Counted from the first letter of the stretch, positions 32,844 through 42,814 are shown. The stretch: DNA of 64,000 nt from Mucilaginibacter_A sp964236465 (GCA_964236465.1 CAXSBZ010000016.1:1-64000); one strand, 5' to 3'. Translations and numbers: made by a program. Notes: generated by a model from the letters alone, not told the origin.

Positions 32844-34904
32844 TTAAAATTGCACGTGCACACCCGCAAACCAATTGCGCAGCGGCGCAACATTGTAATA
32901 GCGCAAACCAACGGCGTTTAGATCGTTTCCCAAGCTGTAATGCTGATTTAAAAGGTTATCAATCCCAGCAAAAATATTCAAACTGGTTTTTATGCTGAGG
33001 TTTTTATTCCAGCCAACTTTGGTTTGGATGAGGTGATAAGCGTTTGCAAAAGCCGTATTGCCATCATCTAACGGCAGGTGGGAAGTATAATTATGCTGCA
33101 AAAAGAAGTACAAGCGCGCTGGAAAATTGGCGTTTAGCTGGCTGACAGAAACCACATTTGGAACACCTGTCAGCTTGTTGCCCGAGTAATTTGCACTTGC
33201 ATTAAAATAATCCCGGAAACGGAACCTACTTAAAGTCAGGCTATTGCTAACGGATAAGCCTCTGAAAAAATTATTAGTATTTGCAGGGATAAGCTTAAAA
33301 CTTGCCGAAGTTTCAATTCCAGTTTGATTAGTGCCGCCGGCGTTCAAATAATACTCGGTTCCGTCATCATTCAATCTTCGCACAATGGCATTGTTCAAAC
33401 AGTAATAAAAAACAGAAGCATCCAGATTGAAGCGCGCATTGACACTTTGTTTCCGTAAGCCTATTTCATAATTCCAGCCTTTTTCAGCTTGCAAATTATT
33501 GTTGATCTGGTGGCTTGTCGGCCGTACTTCTGCTGTAGCTGGTGTAGAATAACCACGGCTAACCGTGGCGCGCCAGGCAAAATCTTTAGTTATTTGGTAG
33601 GATAAGGCAACACGCGGCATCAGCACTGGTTTAAAACGATTGTTTCCGGCGGCCGAACCTGCATCCGTAAAATCGTACTGATATTTGTTCAAACTTAATG
33701 CTGTTTCTACATGTATTCTTTTGATGAATGTCGAAGCAAAACGTGTAAAATAAAAAGATTGTTTGGTTAGGATATTACTGGCTGTCTGCAAGTTACCGCG
33801 TTCGCCTTTGTTGTTGTCGTAGTTATTGATGTTGGATCGGGTTTGCTGCATTTCCGTTCCTAAATCCAGGTTCCAATTCCAGTTATCAGTTTGTTTTTGT
33901 TGATTGCTCAACTCAAAATAAGTCCGCAAACCAATCGTGTTTTCCAGCCGCACTTCTTCATTGGTAATAAAAGGATTGTCGAAATTGGTGTGCATTCCGT
34001 AAACTGCAAACACGTGTTTTAAATTGGGCAAATAATAGGTTTCGTTGGATACACCGCCAAAAAGTGTTTTATTATAAACGGTGGCGTGCTGCCCAACGGC
34101 TCCGGGAAGCGTTGCAGTTGCTGGCCGTGCAGCTTGTGGGTTGGTCAAATATTGTGATAAAGTTAAACCGCCTGGTGTTTGGTAATCCAGATCAGAATAA
34201 AAAAGTAAAGCTTTCAATTGTCCGTTTGGCGCATATGTCCAGCTGTCGGATGTTTGCATAAAATTTCGTTTTAAAGCACTGTTTTGCCGGTAGCCATCGG
34301 ATTGTTGCCAGCTTTGGTTGATGTTGAGCTGGTTATTTTTCGATGCTTCTTTTATCGCTATATTTTCGTGATAGCTATTGTACGAACCGGCATCAAAACC
34401 AACCGAAGCTATACTTTGCTGCTGTCGCTTGCCAAAAGGATCAATCAAAACCACGCCGTTGGAATTGGCACCATACAAACTACCATCCGGGCCGCGCAAA
34501 ACGGTGATGTTTTGGATCGAATTCAAATCCAGTAAATTCAAATACGTGTTTCCGCCGGCATCCGTCAGCGGAAATTCGTCCATATAAACTTTTATATTTC
34601 TCACCCCAAAAGGCGAACGCAGCAAACTGCCGCGGATAGACAAGCGGTAGCTGCCCGGCGAGCGTTCTTCCATCCGAACGCCGGGAATGGTATTGACGGC
34701 CGGAACGAGCGAGAAATTGGGCTGCATTTGTAGCTGCTGGAAACTAACGGTGCCAACTGCCGCCGGAACAGTTAGCAACGGCTGCTGACTGAGGTAGGCT
34801 TTGATCACCACTTCCGGCAGCTTTTTCAGGCTGTCGGTTTGCTGTGCGAAAGTCAGTTCATTAGCAAACGCGATGATTAAAAATAGTATAATTTTTTTAT
34901 TCAT
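32844..34904 (-). CDS. TonB-dependent outer-membrane receptor
   Basis: The 686-aa receptor has a signal peptide (IILFLIIAFANELTFAQ) and a plug domain with VVIKAYLSQQPLLTVPAAVGTV, MEERSPGSYRLSIRGSLLRSPFGVRNIKVYMDEFPLTDAGG and a VLRGPDGSLYGANSNGV strand. The barrel ends in YYNVAPLRNWFAGVHVQF with terminal phenylalanine. It imports a chelated metal or similar ligand. It has no SusD partner nearby, so it is not a glycan (SusC) type. An exact dispersed 12-mer at 34343-34354 encodes IKEAS. Confidence 0.93.
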   Translation of the reverse strand: MNKKIILFLIIAFANELTFAQQTDSLKKLPEVVIKAYLSQQPLLTVPAAVGTVSFQQLQMQPNFSLVPAVNTIPGVRMEERSPGSYRLSIRGSLLRSPFGVRNIKVYMDEFPLTDAGGNTYLNLLDLNSIQNITVLRGPDGSLYGANSNGVVLIDPFGKRQQQSIASVGFDAGSYNSYHENIAIKEASKNNQLNINQSWQQSDGYRQNSALKRNFMQTSDSWTYAPNGQLKALLFYSDLDYQTPGGLTLSQYLTNPQAARPATATLPGAVGQHATVYNKTLFGGVSNETYYLPNLKHVFAVYGMHTNFDNPFITNEEVRLENTIGLRTYFELSNQQKQTDNWNWNLDLGTEMQQTRSNINNYDNNKGERGNLQTASNILTKQSFYFTRFASTFIKRIHVETALSLNKYQYDFTDAGSAAGNNRFKPVLMPRVALSYQITKDFAWRATVSRGYSTPATAEVRPTSHQINNNLQAEKGWNYEIGLRKQSVNARFNLDASVFYYCLNNAIVRRLNDDGTEYYLNAGGTNQTGIETSASFKLIPANTNNFFRGLSVSNSLTLSRFRFRDYFNASANYSGNKLTGVPNVVSVSQLNANFPARLYFFLQHNYTSHLPLDDGNTAFANAYHLIQTKVGWNKNLSIKTSLNIFAGIDNLLNQHYSLGNDLNAVGLRYYNVAPLRNWFAGVHVQF

Positions 34905-34967
34905 TAAATGTCAAGATGGTTTTTTGTTGAGCTGAATTATCTGTGAAGGTGCAGGAATACTGAGGCG

Positions 34968-34975
34968 CAAATTTA
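34968..34975 (-). promoter_or_regulatory. -7 box of the TonB receptor gene
   Basis: Minus-strand TAAATTTG, 63 bases before the ATG. The exact 12-mer at 34981-34992 lies directly upstream, between the -7 and -33 positions. Confidence 0.45.
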
Positions 34976-35055
34976 TCTAAATGCTTCTTTTATGCCCTAA
35001 ATTTTGTTGAAGGGAGTTGAATATAATTTCGGATTCAAATCGATCAAAACCCTAA

Positions 35056-35175
35056 TCAATTAATCGATTTTAAAAATATTCTGAATAAATGGCTGCCGAT
35101 GAGCACTGCTATAAACAGCATTATGAGCCAAGTTGATTTGTATCCTTTTGTAATTACTTTCAAAGTAAGTTTCAT
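35056..35175 (-). CDS. Possible 39-aa single-helix membrane protein
   Basis: ATG 35175 to TGA 35056 on the minus strand encodes a basic N-terminus (MKLTLKVITKGYKS), one hydrophobic helix (TWLIMLFIAVLIGSHLF) and a basic end. The shape is that of a real small membrane protein. No family is recognised and a chance ORF cannot be excluded. Confidence 0.35.
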   Translation of the reverse strand: MKLTLKVITKGYKSTWLIMLFIAVLIGSHLFRIFLKSIN

Positions 35176-35221
35176 CCATAAAGTTTGTTATCAAAGTTGG
35201 GTTTGATGATTTTATAGGGGG

Positions 35222-35233
35222 TAAAAGAAGTAT
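35222..35233 (+). repeat. Dispersed 12-mer variant (TAAAAGAAGTAT)
   Basis: One base differs from the exact form. Preceded by TTTTATAGGGGG, which keeps the TTTTA arm at the usual spacing. Confidence 0.6.
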
Positions 35234-35405
35234 TGGGGATAAGAAGTTATTTTGAAGGTTGCTAATTTAGTAATCTAAAATTCTGAGTAGCTTTACGTAC
35301 TAAGTCTATTTGAGTTTTACATTACCAACTTCTACAGACGATAAACCTAAGTCAAATTCTTATTTACGCTTTACCGAATTGGTTTAAACACTTTGTCAAC
35401 TTATA

Positions 35406-38210
35406 GTGGTTTTGAAACGAAATTTTAACTTTTACATCATAGTTTTCTTACTGCTACGCGGCAGTTTAATGTCATTTGCCCAGACCAATGACTTCAAAAC
35501 TAATCTTAAAAAATTAAGCGTAACTTCCGACAACTTCAACCATGACAAAGCAACTGAAAAACTTTATTTACAGTTTGACAAATTAAACTATACTATTGGT
35601 GATACCATTTGGTTTAAAGCCTATCTGCTCAATGCCACTTATTTAATACCTTCTGCCAAAAGCGGGATTTTACATATTGATATAGCCAACGACAGCAATA
35701 AAGTAATCAAGCAATTTATCCTACCGGTACAAAACGGGCTGACCTGGGGAAACATCAGCTTAAACGAAAAAGATTTTTTTGGCGGCACTTATACTATTTA
35801 TGCCTATACCAATTGGATGCGCAATTTTGGTGAGGATTGTTTTTATGCTAAACAAATTTATATAACCAGTGCCAATGAGCATGGCTGGCTGATTAATACA
35901 CAGATAAACGCCATCAATAGCAAGAACGAGATCAATGCAAGGTTAAAATTTATCAGCCCTGACAAAAGATCAATTGCTGATAGCCCTTTAAAATTACAGG
36001 TAACAGCGGGAAACAAAAACTTGTACAAGCAGAAGTTGTCTACCGATTCTGGCGGGATACTGAATGTGCATTTTACAATACCCGAAAAGGTAACTAACGT
36101 AGTCCTAATTGCCGAAGATGAAAAAAGGAGCAGAAAGGCAGTTATCCCAGTTACTTTAAACCTTGGGCAAAATGCCGACGTACAGTTTTTGCCCGAAGGC
36201 GGAAACTTAGTGGCTGGCCTTCCCGCCCATATTGGGTTCAAGGCAGTTGGCGAAGACGGAAAAGGCTTAAACATTTCAGGTATCATTGTTGACCAAAACC
36301 AAAAGCAGGTTGCTTCTTTTAAGTCCCTTCATTTAGGTATGGGAAGCTTTAACTTGAACATACAAGATGGGGAAAGCTATACAGCAAAAGTAACTTTACC
36401 AGGCGGGACAATAAAAATCTTTCCGTTACCGGAAATAAAAAAATCGGGCACTGTTTTAAGAGTAAAAAACCTTGCCGAAAGCGATTCGATTGAAGTATTT
36501 GTTGCGGCAAGCAATGATATTGTCCAGTCTCATAACAGCTACTTTTTAATAGGCAAGTCCCGTGGCATTGTTTGTTATGCTGCCGTAATTAGTTTCAACA
36601 GCAACACGGCACGAAGGAACATTGCCAAAAACCTTTTTCCTTCCGGGATAGCCAATTTCACTTTGTTAAACACCAATCAGCAGCCTTTAAATGAACGATT
36701 GGTTTTTATCGATCATCATGACGATCTTAACATTAAAGTTAGCACCAACAGGGCAAGTTATACCGCAAGGGACAGTGTGGCACTAAAGGTCAAAGTAACC
36801 GATTATGCAGGTAACCCAGTCCGTGGCAATTTCTCCCTTGCCGTTACTGATAACAAACAGGTGAAAGCAGATACTTTAAACAACGACAACATCCTTTCCC
36901 GTTTATTATTAACAGCAGATTTAAAAGGGTATATCGAAGAACCAGGTTATTACCTTCCTGCAAAAACGCCTGAAACTTCTTTGGCACTAGACAATTTGCT
37001 GCTGACACAAGGCTGGACAGGCTACAACTGGCAGCAGATACTGAACCCAAAGCCCAATTTGTACCAGCCGGAACAGGATTTTACAGTTAAAGGGAGCGTG
37101 TTTAATGTTTTTAACAAGCCAGTTAAAAGCACAAAAGTGCAAATGTTTTCAAAATCCCCTTTCCTGTTGCTGGACACCGTTACCAATGAGGAAGGCAAGT
37201 TTGCCTTTCACCACCTGCCTATCATTGATACGCCTGTTTTTGTAATCAAAGCCGTAAACAAAAGCGGGAAAAGTTTTAACGTTGGCATTCGGGCAGACGA
37301 AACACCACCACCTATTTTTACGAAAATATCTGCTCCGCCTCTTTTGCCCTGGTATGTTAACAGCGATACCACTTTACTAAATTATACCAGGCATGAAATA
37401 GTACGCCAGCAACAGCCTTTCCTACCGCTGCCCGGAGTACACATCTTGAAAGAAGTTAACATCACCGCCAGAAAAACCATAAAAGGCTCCCAAAATTTAA
37501 ACGGCACGGGAAATGCAGACGTTATTATTGATGAAAAAGAACTGGAAAAAGCGGGCAAAAAGAGTTTTCTGCAATTGTTGGAAGAAAAAGTAAAAGGGTT
37601 TAGGGTGGGATCGTTTACTGATTTAGGTCGTGCCCGCGATGATAGAACTGTTTATTGGTATTTCGTTAAAGACAAATGGCCTATAATTATTGTTGATGGT
37701 GTACGTTTGAGTGAATTTTATGAAGTTTCTAACAACTATGTACAAGATTTTTTGAAGTTGAATAATTATTTAAAGGAGTATAACGCAGAAGATATAAAAG
37801 GTATTGAGGTAAATTTTTCCGGTAAATATAGTTCCAATTATATCAGAAGATTTATGGAGCCTGGCTCTTGGGACCCTGTAAAAATAGATTACGTATTTAT
37901 CGAAATTACCACCCGTGGCGGTCATGGCCCTTTTATAGACAACACACCTGGCATGTTTTTGTACAAACCTTTGGCCTTAAGCTTGCCCAAGCAATTTTAT
38001 AAACCGAAGTATACTGTAAAAGATGCAAAACATCTTGAAGATTTTCGTTCGACAATTACCTGGGAACCTAATCTAGTTACCGATAAAAACGGTATGGCAA
38101 CCATATCTTTTTATACTGCTGACCAGCCTTCTACCTATACTTTGATCTTAAATGGCAGTGATCTAAATGGTAACTTGGGCTTTAAAACCGGGCAGATCAG
38201 TATAAAATAA
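35406..38210 (+). CDS. MG2-like surface protein with TonB-receptor plug domain but no barrel
   Basis: The 934-aa protein has a signal peptide (IIVFLLLRGSLMSFAQ). It opens with an alpha-2-macroglobulin MG2-like domain (ATEKLYLQFDKLNYTIGDTIWFKAYL), followed by several beta domains, a carboxypeptidase-regulatory-like segment (FTVKGSVFNVFNKPVKSTKVQMFSK), then a plug-like stretch (LKEVNITARKTI and WPIIIVDGVRLSEFYE). It ends in a last beta domain (TITWEPNLVTDKNGMATISFYTADQPSTYTLILNG). No barrel follows. Translation starts at GTG 35406 or the TTG two codons later. Function is unknown; perhaps it partners a TonB-dependent receptor. Confidence 0.8.
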   Translation: MVLKRNFNFYIIVFLLLRGSLMSFAQTNDFKTNLKKLSVTSDNFNHDKATEKLYLQFDKLNYTIGDTIWFKAYLLNATYLIPSAKSGILHIDIANDSNKVIKQFILPVQNGLTWGNISLNEKDFFGGTYTIYAYTNWMRNFGEDCFYAKQIYITSANEHGWLINTQINAINSKNEINARLKFISPDKRSIADSPLKLQVTAGNKNLYKQKLSTDSGGILNVHFTIPEKVTNVVLIAEDEKRSRKAVIPVTLNLGQNADVQFLPEGGNLVAGLPAHIGFKAVGEDGKGLNISGIIVDQNQKQVASFKSLHLGMGSFNLNIQDGESYTAKVTLPGGTIKIFPLPEIKKSGTVLRVKNLAESDSIEVFVAASNDIVQSHNSYFLIGKSRGIVCYAAVISFNSNTARRNIAKNLFPSGIANFTLLNTNQQPLNERLVFIDHHDDLNIKVSTNRASYTARDSVALKVKVTDYAGNPVRGNFSLAVTDNKQVKADTLNNDNILSRLLLTADLKGYIEEPGYYLPAKTPETSLALDNLLLTQGWTGYNWQQILNPKPNLYQPEQDFTVKGSVFNVFNKPVKSTKVQMFSKSPFLLLDTVTNEEGKFAFHHLPIIDTPVFVIKAVNKSGKSFNVGIRADETPPPIFTKISAPPLLPWYVNSDTTLLNYTRHEIVRQQQPFLPLPGVHILKEVNITARKTIKGSQNLNGTGNADVIIDEKELEKAGKKSFLQLLEEKVKGFRVGSFTDLGRARDDRTVYWYFVKDKWPIIIVDGVRLSEFYEVSNNYVQDFLKLNNYLKEYNAEDIKGIEVNFSGKYSSNYIRRFMEPGSWDPVKIDYVFIEITTRGGHGPFIDNTPGMFLYKPLALSLPKQFYKPKYTVKDAKHLEDFRSTITWEPNLVTDKNGMATISFYTADQPSTYTLILNGSDLNGNLGFKTGQISIK

Positions 38211-38350
38211 CCGAAAGATAAACGATATGAGTTACCTCTTGCAAAATATATAAAATTGATTACTAAAACATTTTAAGGAAGCAACCAGAATAAAAAAGCA
38301 GCTTTAAAGTTCTTAGCAGCAGTATCAGTAATGATTAAACTCTGCCCTTA

Positions 38351-38983
38351 CTACAACACCTTTTCGCGTATTTCCCGCGAAATTTCCCGCGTAACCTTGA
38401 TAATATCCTCCGCAACTTGTGTATTGTTAACCACCACTTTATCACAAACTAGTTTATACGGCAGTAAATATTCCTGGTAAGCGGGCATCACATGGTTGAT
38501 CCATTTGTAGCGCACATCTTCTTCCGAATAACCGCGTTCCAGCAAATCACGTTTTAAGCGGCGGTGCAGGGCAATTTCTTCTTCACTTTCGATAAAAATC
38601 TTCATGTCCAACATATCCGCCAAAAATTTAAAATGCAGGATAAACAAACCTTCAATAATAATCACCGGTGCCGGTTTGATCTCCAGTATTTTGGGCACGG
38701 CTGCGGCATTGTTAAAAGTATATTCCTTTTTAAAAACCGTTTCGTGGTTCAGCAGTTTTTGTGCATCGGCCATAAAAGCTTCAGCATCAATGGTTTTTGG
38801 CAGATCAAAATTGTATAACTTATTTTCTTCCGCTGTCATTCCTTTAGCAACCGGAATGTAGTAATCATCCTGGGAAATCAGGCAAATTTCCTTTGCAGAA
38901 AAATGTAGTAAAAAACAGTTTAAAAAAAAAGTTTTGCCGGAGCCGCTGCCACCGGCAATACCAATTACATAAGGCTTGGTCAT
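38351..38983 (-). CDS. udk: Uridine kinase
   Basis: The 210-aa P-loop kinase phosphorylates uridine and cytidine for salvage. The P-loop is GIAGGSGSGKTFFLN, followed by ISQDDYYIPVAKGMT, the YNFDLPKTIDAEAFM block, VIIIEGLFILHF and RRLKRDLLERGYSEEDV. The length fits. It follows the LysM gene on the same strand with a one-base overlap, so they share a transcript. Confidence 0.93.
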   Translation of the reverse strand: MTKPYVIGIAGGSGSGKTFFLNCFLLHFSAKEICLISQDDYYIPVAKGMTAEENKLYNFDLPKTIDAEAFMADAQKLLNHETVFKKEYTFNNAAAVPKILEIKPAPVIIIEGLFILHFKFLADMLDMKIFIESEEEIALHRRLKRDLLERGYSEEDVRYKWINHVMPAYQEYLLPYKLVCDKVVVNNTQVAEDIIKVTREISREIREKVL

Positions 38984-39927
38984 TATGGGTTTGGGCTGCC
39001 GTAGCTCATCGTTACATAAAACCGTTTATCAATCGCGCCGAGCGATTGCGCTACATCTTTCGTCATCACCACAATTGCGTCTTTATTGGTTTCATTTTCC
39101 GTAAAACTGCCCACTACTTTTGCAAATGTCGTTTTGTTGGTGTTCGGGTTGGTAATCCTGATGATCGTCCCAATAGGAGCGGTTCTGTGCAACACATATT
39201 TCTTTTTTGGGTCCAAGTTTGGATCGTCTAACCAAACAGCTGCACCTTTTTCATTTTTCTCCGTCAGGCCGTAGCGGTTGTTTGGCAAGCGGCGGTTAGA
39301 ACTGTCTGAAGTTGTAACAATCCGCGTAGAATCCTTACGCATTGTATTATCTCTTGCAGCGGTTGTAGTTTCAACCGGCGTAGTAATCACCGGTGCCGGA
39401 ACAGGCTGCGCTTCTTCATGTTTAATACGGAGAATTTGCCCAGCTGATAAGTTGCTGCTTTTCAAATTATTATAGCTAATAATATCATCAACTTTCACTT
39501 GGAAACGACGCGAAATAGCGTAAAGCGTTTCTCCGGCAGAAACTTTATATTGTGTATATTCCGAATTGTTATTGTTTGCAGGAACGTTATCTGCAATAGT
39601 TGTACTGGTTTTCTGCAGGTTTGTATTTTGGGTCGATGCTGTTTTTACCGGGGTAAAATTGGTGTTGAACGGCCGGTCGGTTGGCACTTTGATGATCGCA
39701 CCAATCTGCATTTTGGCGTTGTTGTTGTAATCAATGATGTCTTTTGGCCGCACATTGTAACGCCTTGCGATAGAATAATAATTATCTTTCGGGTCTAATT
39801 TGTGCAGGATGATCATCTTGCCATTCTGGTTTTCGACACCAACAGAATCGGCCAAAGGTTTGGCAAAAAGCGAATTGGAAACGCCAATTACCAATAGCAG
39901 GATGGATAAATATTTGATTTTTATCAT
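38983..39927 (-). CDS. LysM-domain exported protein
   Basis: The 314-aa protein has a signal peptide (YLSILLLVIGVSNSLFAKPLA) and two LysM peptidoglycan-binding repeats: HKLDPKDNYYSIARRYNVRPKDIIDYNN near 35-75 and YKVSAGETLYAISRRFQVKVDDIISYNN near 125-165. The C-terminal part (HRTAPIGTIIRITNPNTNKTTFAKVVGSF) resembles a double-psi beta-barrel/RlpA-like end. It probably acts at the cell wall. A sister-form dispersed element at 39636-39657 is inside the coding sequence (PVKTAST). Confidence 0.85.
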   Translation of the reverse strand: MIKIKYLSILLLVIGVSNSLFAKPLADSVGVENQNGKMIILHKLDPKDNYYSIARRYNVRPKDIIDYNNNAKMQIGAIIKVPTDRPFNTNFTPVKTASTQNTNLQKTSTTIADNVPANNNNSEYTQYKVSAGETLYAISRRFQVKVDDIISYNNLKSSNLSAGQILRIKHEEAQPVPAPVITTPVETTTAARDNTMRKDSTRIVTTSDSSNRRLPNNRYGLTEKNEKGAAVWLDDPNLDPKKKYVLHRTAPIGTIIRITNPNTNKTTFAKVVGSFTENETNKDAIVVMTKDVAQSLGAIDKRFYVTMSYGSPNP

Positions 39928-39936
39928 TTCTAACGA

Positions 39937-40698
39937 TTAATTTAAGTTCAAAACTTTCAGCGTAAGTTTATTTTTAAGGTAGATCAGCTGATTTTTAACC
40001 ATAATAAACGCTTCCGGCTGCAACTTTTGTATGTTTTCGTTCAATAAATCCTGGTAAACAATCACCTCATTTTCGATGATAAAAAGCTGCTGCTGCAAAG
40101 CACCGTTTTTTTGTGTGTGCAAAGATATAATTAAGTACGGATTGTAATTTAAACAGCTAATTTCTCCGATAATCGTTTCCGGGATCCAATCAGCCAAGTT
40201 TTGAGGCGGTAAAAGAAGCATCAGCGGATTTTGTATTTGTTGAAAATCATCAGTCAAATCAGCTGGTTTTTGCAGAACCTGGCCGGTTTGATAATCCAGC
40301 AAAACTATTTTTTTGGTTTGAAAACGTTGGTCCGCAGCCAGCAAACCTGCCGTTGTAAAAGCTTCCGCAGAAAAATTATAATCAGCCCAAACCTGCTTCC
40401 CCGAAAAAGCATCCAAAGCAATAATAGCTTTATGTTCAGGGCTTTGTGCCGATTTATAACCATGTAAAAACAGCATCCCGCACCGGCCGCCTTCCATTCC
40501 GGCCAGCCATTTCTCTTCCAGAATTAATTTCTCAAAATAAATTTCTCCTGTTTTCAAGTCGAAGGAAGAAAATGTAGCTGTATGGTTTTCAGTGTTTCGG
40601 GTTTCAACAAAAAGGAGTTCCGATTTTGGGTCGATTTCTAATTTCCAGATCAAGCCAAAAAAAGTATGATCAATAATAGGGTTTAAGTTGATTGACAT
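39937..40698 (-). CDS. DUF4905-like protein
   Basis: The 253-aa product (from ATG 40698; the frame extends upstream but becomes non-protein-like) shows IIDHTFFGLIWKLEIDPKSELLFVETRN and SFDLKTGEIYFEKL...AIIALDAFSGKQVWADY. This repeated beta pattern recalls a single-sheet or short propeller and matches Bacteroidota DUF4905. Function is unknown. An exact dispersed 12-mer with arm at 40210-40221 encodes MLLLPPQ. It lies ten bases upstream of the LysM gene and is likely cotranscribed. Confidence 0.65.
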   Translation of the reverse strand: MSINLNPIIDHTFFGLIWKLEIDPKSELLFVETRNTENHTATFSSFDLKTGEIYFEKLILEEKWLAGMEGGRCGMLFLHGYKSAQSPEHKAIIALDAFSGKQVWADYNFSAEAFTTAGLLAADQRFQTKKIVLLDYQTGQVLQKPADLTDDFQQIQNPLMLLLPPQNLADWIPETIIGEISCLNYNPYLIISLHTQKNGALQQQLFIIENEVIVYQDLLNENIQKLQPEAFIMVKNQLIYLKNKLTLKVLNLN

Positions 40699-40781
40699 CG
40701 TGATACAATGTAGAAAAAAGTGGTTCACCGTGCAAACCGTACACGATGTTAGTTTTAGGTTGCGGCTTTTACATTTACATA

Positions 40782-40867
40782 ATACTTCTTTTATCACCTA
40801 AAAAACCTCGTCTTGGCAAGCGAGGTTTTTTGTTTTGTTAAAGCTTTTATGCCGATAAAAGAAGCAT
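40782..40867. repeat. Facing pair of dispersed elements around a terminator
   Basis: ATACTTCTTTTA (40782-40793) with TCACC and TAAAAAA runs into the terminator at 40800-40831; exact TAAAAGAAGCAT (40856-40867) faces it. The last T of the second begins TCA, the minus-strand stop of the UbiD gene. Confidence 0.75.
40800..40831. terminator. Terminator hairpin
   Basis: Stem AAAAAACCTCG / CGAGGTTTTTT with loop TCTTGGCAAG between two dispersed elements. Confidence 0.85.
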
Positions 40868-42777
40868 CACTCCATAATTACCGCGCCGCCTTTGTACAAC
40901 TGTTTTTGGTATTTTAAAGAAGGCGATTTGATAAACTCACCTAAACCGAGTCGCGGCCACATTTCGTCCACTTTTTCAATTACTTCGGTGGTGTTGGCCA
41001 GGATATTTGGCCAGTCGCGTTCAAAACCATCCAATTCTTTTGTTTTCCGTGTACCGTCAAAACCGATGTGCGAAAGGCTTTTGTTATTCTTAGATTTCAC
41101 TACAAAAGCATCACGTTTCGGGTCGATGTTGTTTGAAAACCGCCAAACAGCATCTCCGGTATCCGAAATATCGATGGTGTGATCCAGATAAATAACCACT
41201 TTTACTTCATCCAATAAACCTTGTTTAAACAAGTTTCGGTTAAGGTTTTCAATTTGCTCCGGTTCCGTTTTTTCTACCGAAATAAAAATCAGCGAAATGC
41301 CCAAAGCCAGCAAAGAATCATTGATGTCCGCAATGGCCGGGTTTTGAACTTTGATCGCTTCTTTGTTTAGTGCCGATACTGTTTTTATCGATACTTTTTC
41401 ATCGTCTGTTCTTAATTCTTCTGGAAGTTTTTTGGTGGCGTCGATCCCCATTTTTCCGCCAAAAGAAGCTTTGGAGCAGGAATGATCAAGCACATCCATC
41501 GGGCCGGAAGTAAAAATAAAGTCTTGCTGCGGATCCACATTTTCGGAAACGTAGCGGGCAACTGCTGCGTTATCATGAATGTTTACGTCTTCATCCACAA
41601 TCACGATCATTTTGGTAAACATCATTTGCCCTGCGCCCCAAAGCGAATTCATCACTTTCATCGCTTGTCCGGGATAATCTTTTTTGATTTTTACAATAGC
41701 CAGATTGTGGAACACGCCTTCCATCGGCAAAACCATATCTACAATTTCCGGCACCATTGTCATTTTAATTGGGGCGAGAAAAATCCGTTCGGTCGCTTTG
41801 CCAATCCAGGCATCTTCCTGCGGCGGGATGCCAACGATTGTTGCCGGATAAACCGCGTTTTTTCGATGTGTAATAGCCGTAATATGAAATTTCGGGTACC
41901 AATCCGCCAAGGAATAATAACCGGTATGATCGCCAAACGGGCCTTCCCAAATGTAATCTTCTTCTGGGTCAACGTAACCTTCAATAATAAAATCAGCATC
42001 CGCCGGAACTTGTACATCCTGCGTTAAACATTGCACTAATTCTACTTTTTTCTTTCGAAGGAAACCGGCCAACATATATTCGTCAATTCCATCAGGAAGG
42101 GGAGCAGTGGCGGCGTAAGTATAAACCGGATCGCCGCCTAAAGCCACGGCAATCGGCATTTTTTGACCTAATTTTTTGTATTCCTGAAAATGGCGTGCCG
42201 AAACTTTGTGTTTATGCCAGTGCATTCCGGTTAAAGTCGATTCAAAAACTTGCATCCGGTACATGCCCACGTTTCGGATACCGGTTAAAGGGTCTTTGGT
42301 ATGGATAACGGGCAGCGTAACAAAAGGGCCGCCATCTTCCGGCCAGCAGGTTAAAACCGGTAGTTTGGTCATGTCAGGATTTGTCATCACTACTTCCTGG
42401 CAGGCGCCTTTTCCGGAAATGGTTTTTGGCATCCAAGAAGAAATCTGGCCTAATTTGGGCAGCATTTTCAGCTTATCCAAAATGCTGTCTTTCGGGCCGG
42501 TCAATGTTTTAAACAACCCTTCGATTTCTTTTGAAATATCATCCATCGATTCTACACCCAAAGCCATGCACATGCGCTTGTAATTGCCCATGGAATTAAT
42601 CAAAACAGGGAAATCATAACCTGTATTTTCAAACAGCAAAGCCGGGCCGTACTGCTTAGAAATACGGTCTGTAATTTCTGTGATCTCTAATTTAGGGTCA
42701 ACTTTTTCTTTGATTCGAACCAGTTCTCCCGCTTTTTCGAGTGTATCTATAAAGTGTTGTAGGTTTTTATAAGCCAT
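40867..42777 (-). CDS. UbiD-family decarboxylase (likely menaquinone pathway)
   Basis: The 636-aa enzyme is a UbiD-type prenyl-FMN decarboxylase. Recognisable parts are LLFENTGYDFPVLINSMGNYKRMCMALG, VVMTNPDMTKLPVLTCWPEDGGPFVTLPVIHTKDP, NVGMYRMQVF, and EDYIWEGPFGDHTGYYSLADWYPKFHITAITHRK. The Bacteroidota form of about 610-640 residues is usually assigned to menaquinone (futalosine-type) biosynthesis. That role is family knowledge, not shown here. Its 3' end is at the dispersed element 40856-40867, and a sister-form copy is inside at 41376-41397. Confidence 0.88.
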   Translation of the reverse strand: MAYKNLQHFIDTLEKAGELVRIKEKVDPKLEITEITDRISKQYGPALLFENTGYDFPVLINSMGNYKRMCMALGVESMDDISKEIEGLFKTLTGPKDSILDKLKMLPKLGQISSWMPKTISGKGACQEVVMTNPDMTKLPVLTCWPEDGGPFVTLPVIHTKDPLTGIRNVGMYRMQVFESTLTGMHWHKHKVSARHFQEYKKLGQKMPIAVALGGDPVYTYAATAPLPDGIDEYMLAGFLRKKKVELVQCLTQDVQVPADADFIIEGYVDPEEDYIWEGPFGDHTGYYSLADWYPKFHITAITHRKNAVYPATIVGIPPQEDAWIGKATERIFLAPIKMTMVPEIVDMVLPMEGVFHNLAIVKIKKDYPGQAMKVMNSLWGAGQMMFTKMIVIVDEDVNIHDNAAVARYVSENVDPQQDFIFTSGPMDVLDHSCSKASFGGKMGIDATKKLPEELRTDDEKVSIKTVSALNKEAIKVQNPAIADINDSLLALGISLIFISVEKTEPEQIENLNRNLFKQGLLDEVKVVIYLDHTIDISDTGDAVWRFSNNIDPKRDAFVVKSKNNKSLSHIGFDGTRKTKELDGFERDWPNILANTTEVIEKVDEMWPRLGLGEFIKSPSLKYQKQLYKGGAVIME

Positions 42778-42814
42778 AATTTTTTACGTTCTGCTAAGGT
42801 CAGACTAATTGGCG

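Larger units (their letters stand above)
34905..35405. other. 501-bp spacer
   Basis: It holds an exact 12-mer at 34981-34992, a minus-strand -7 box at 34968-34975, a 39-codon minus-strand ORF (35056-35175) and a variant 12-mer at 35222-35233. Nothing else is evident. Confidence 0.6.
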
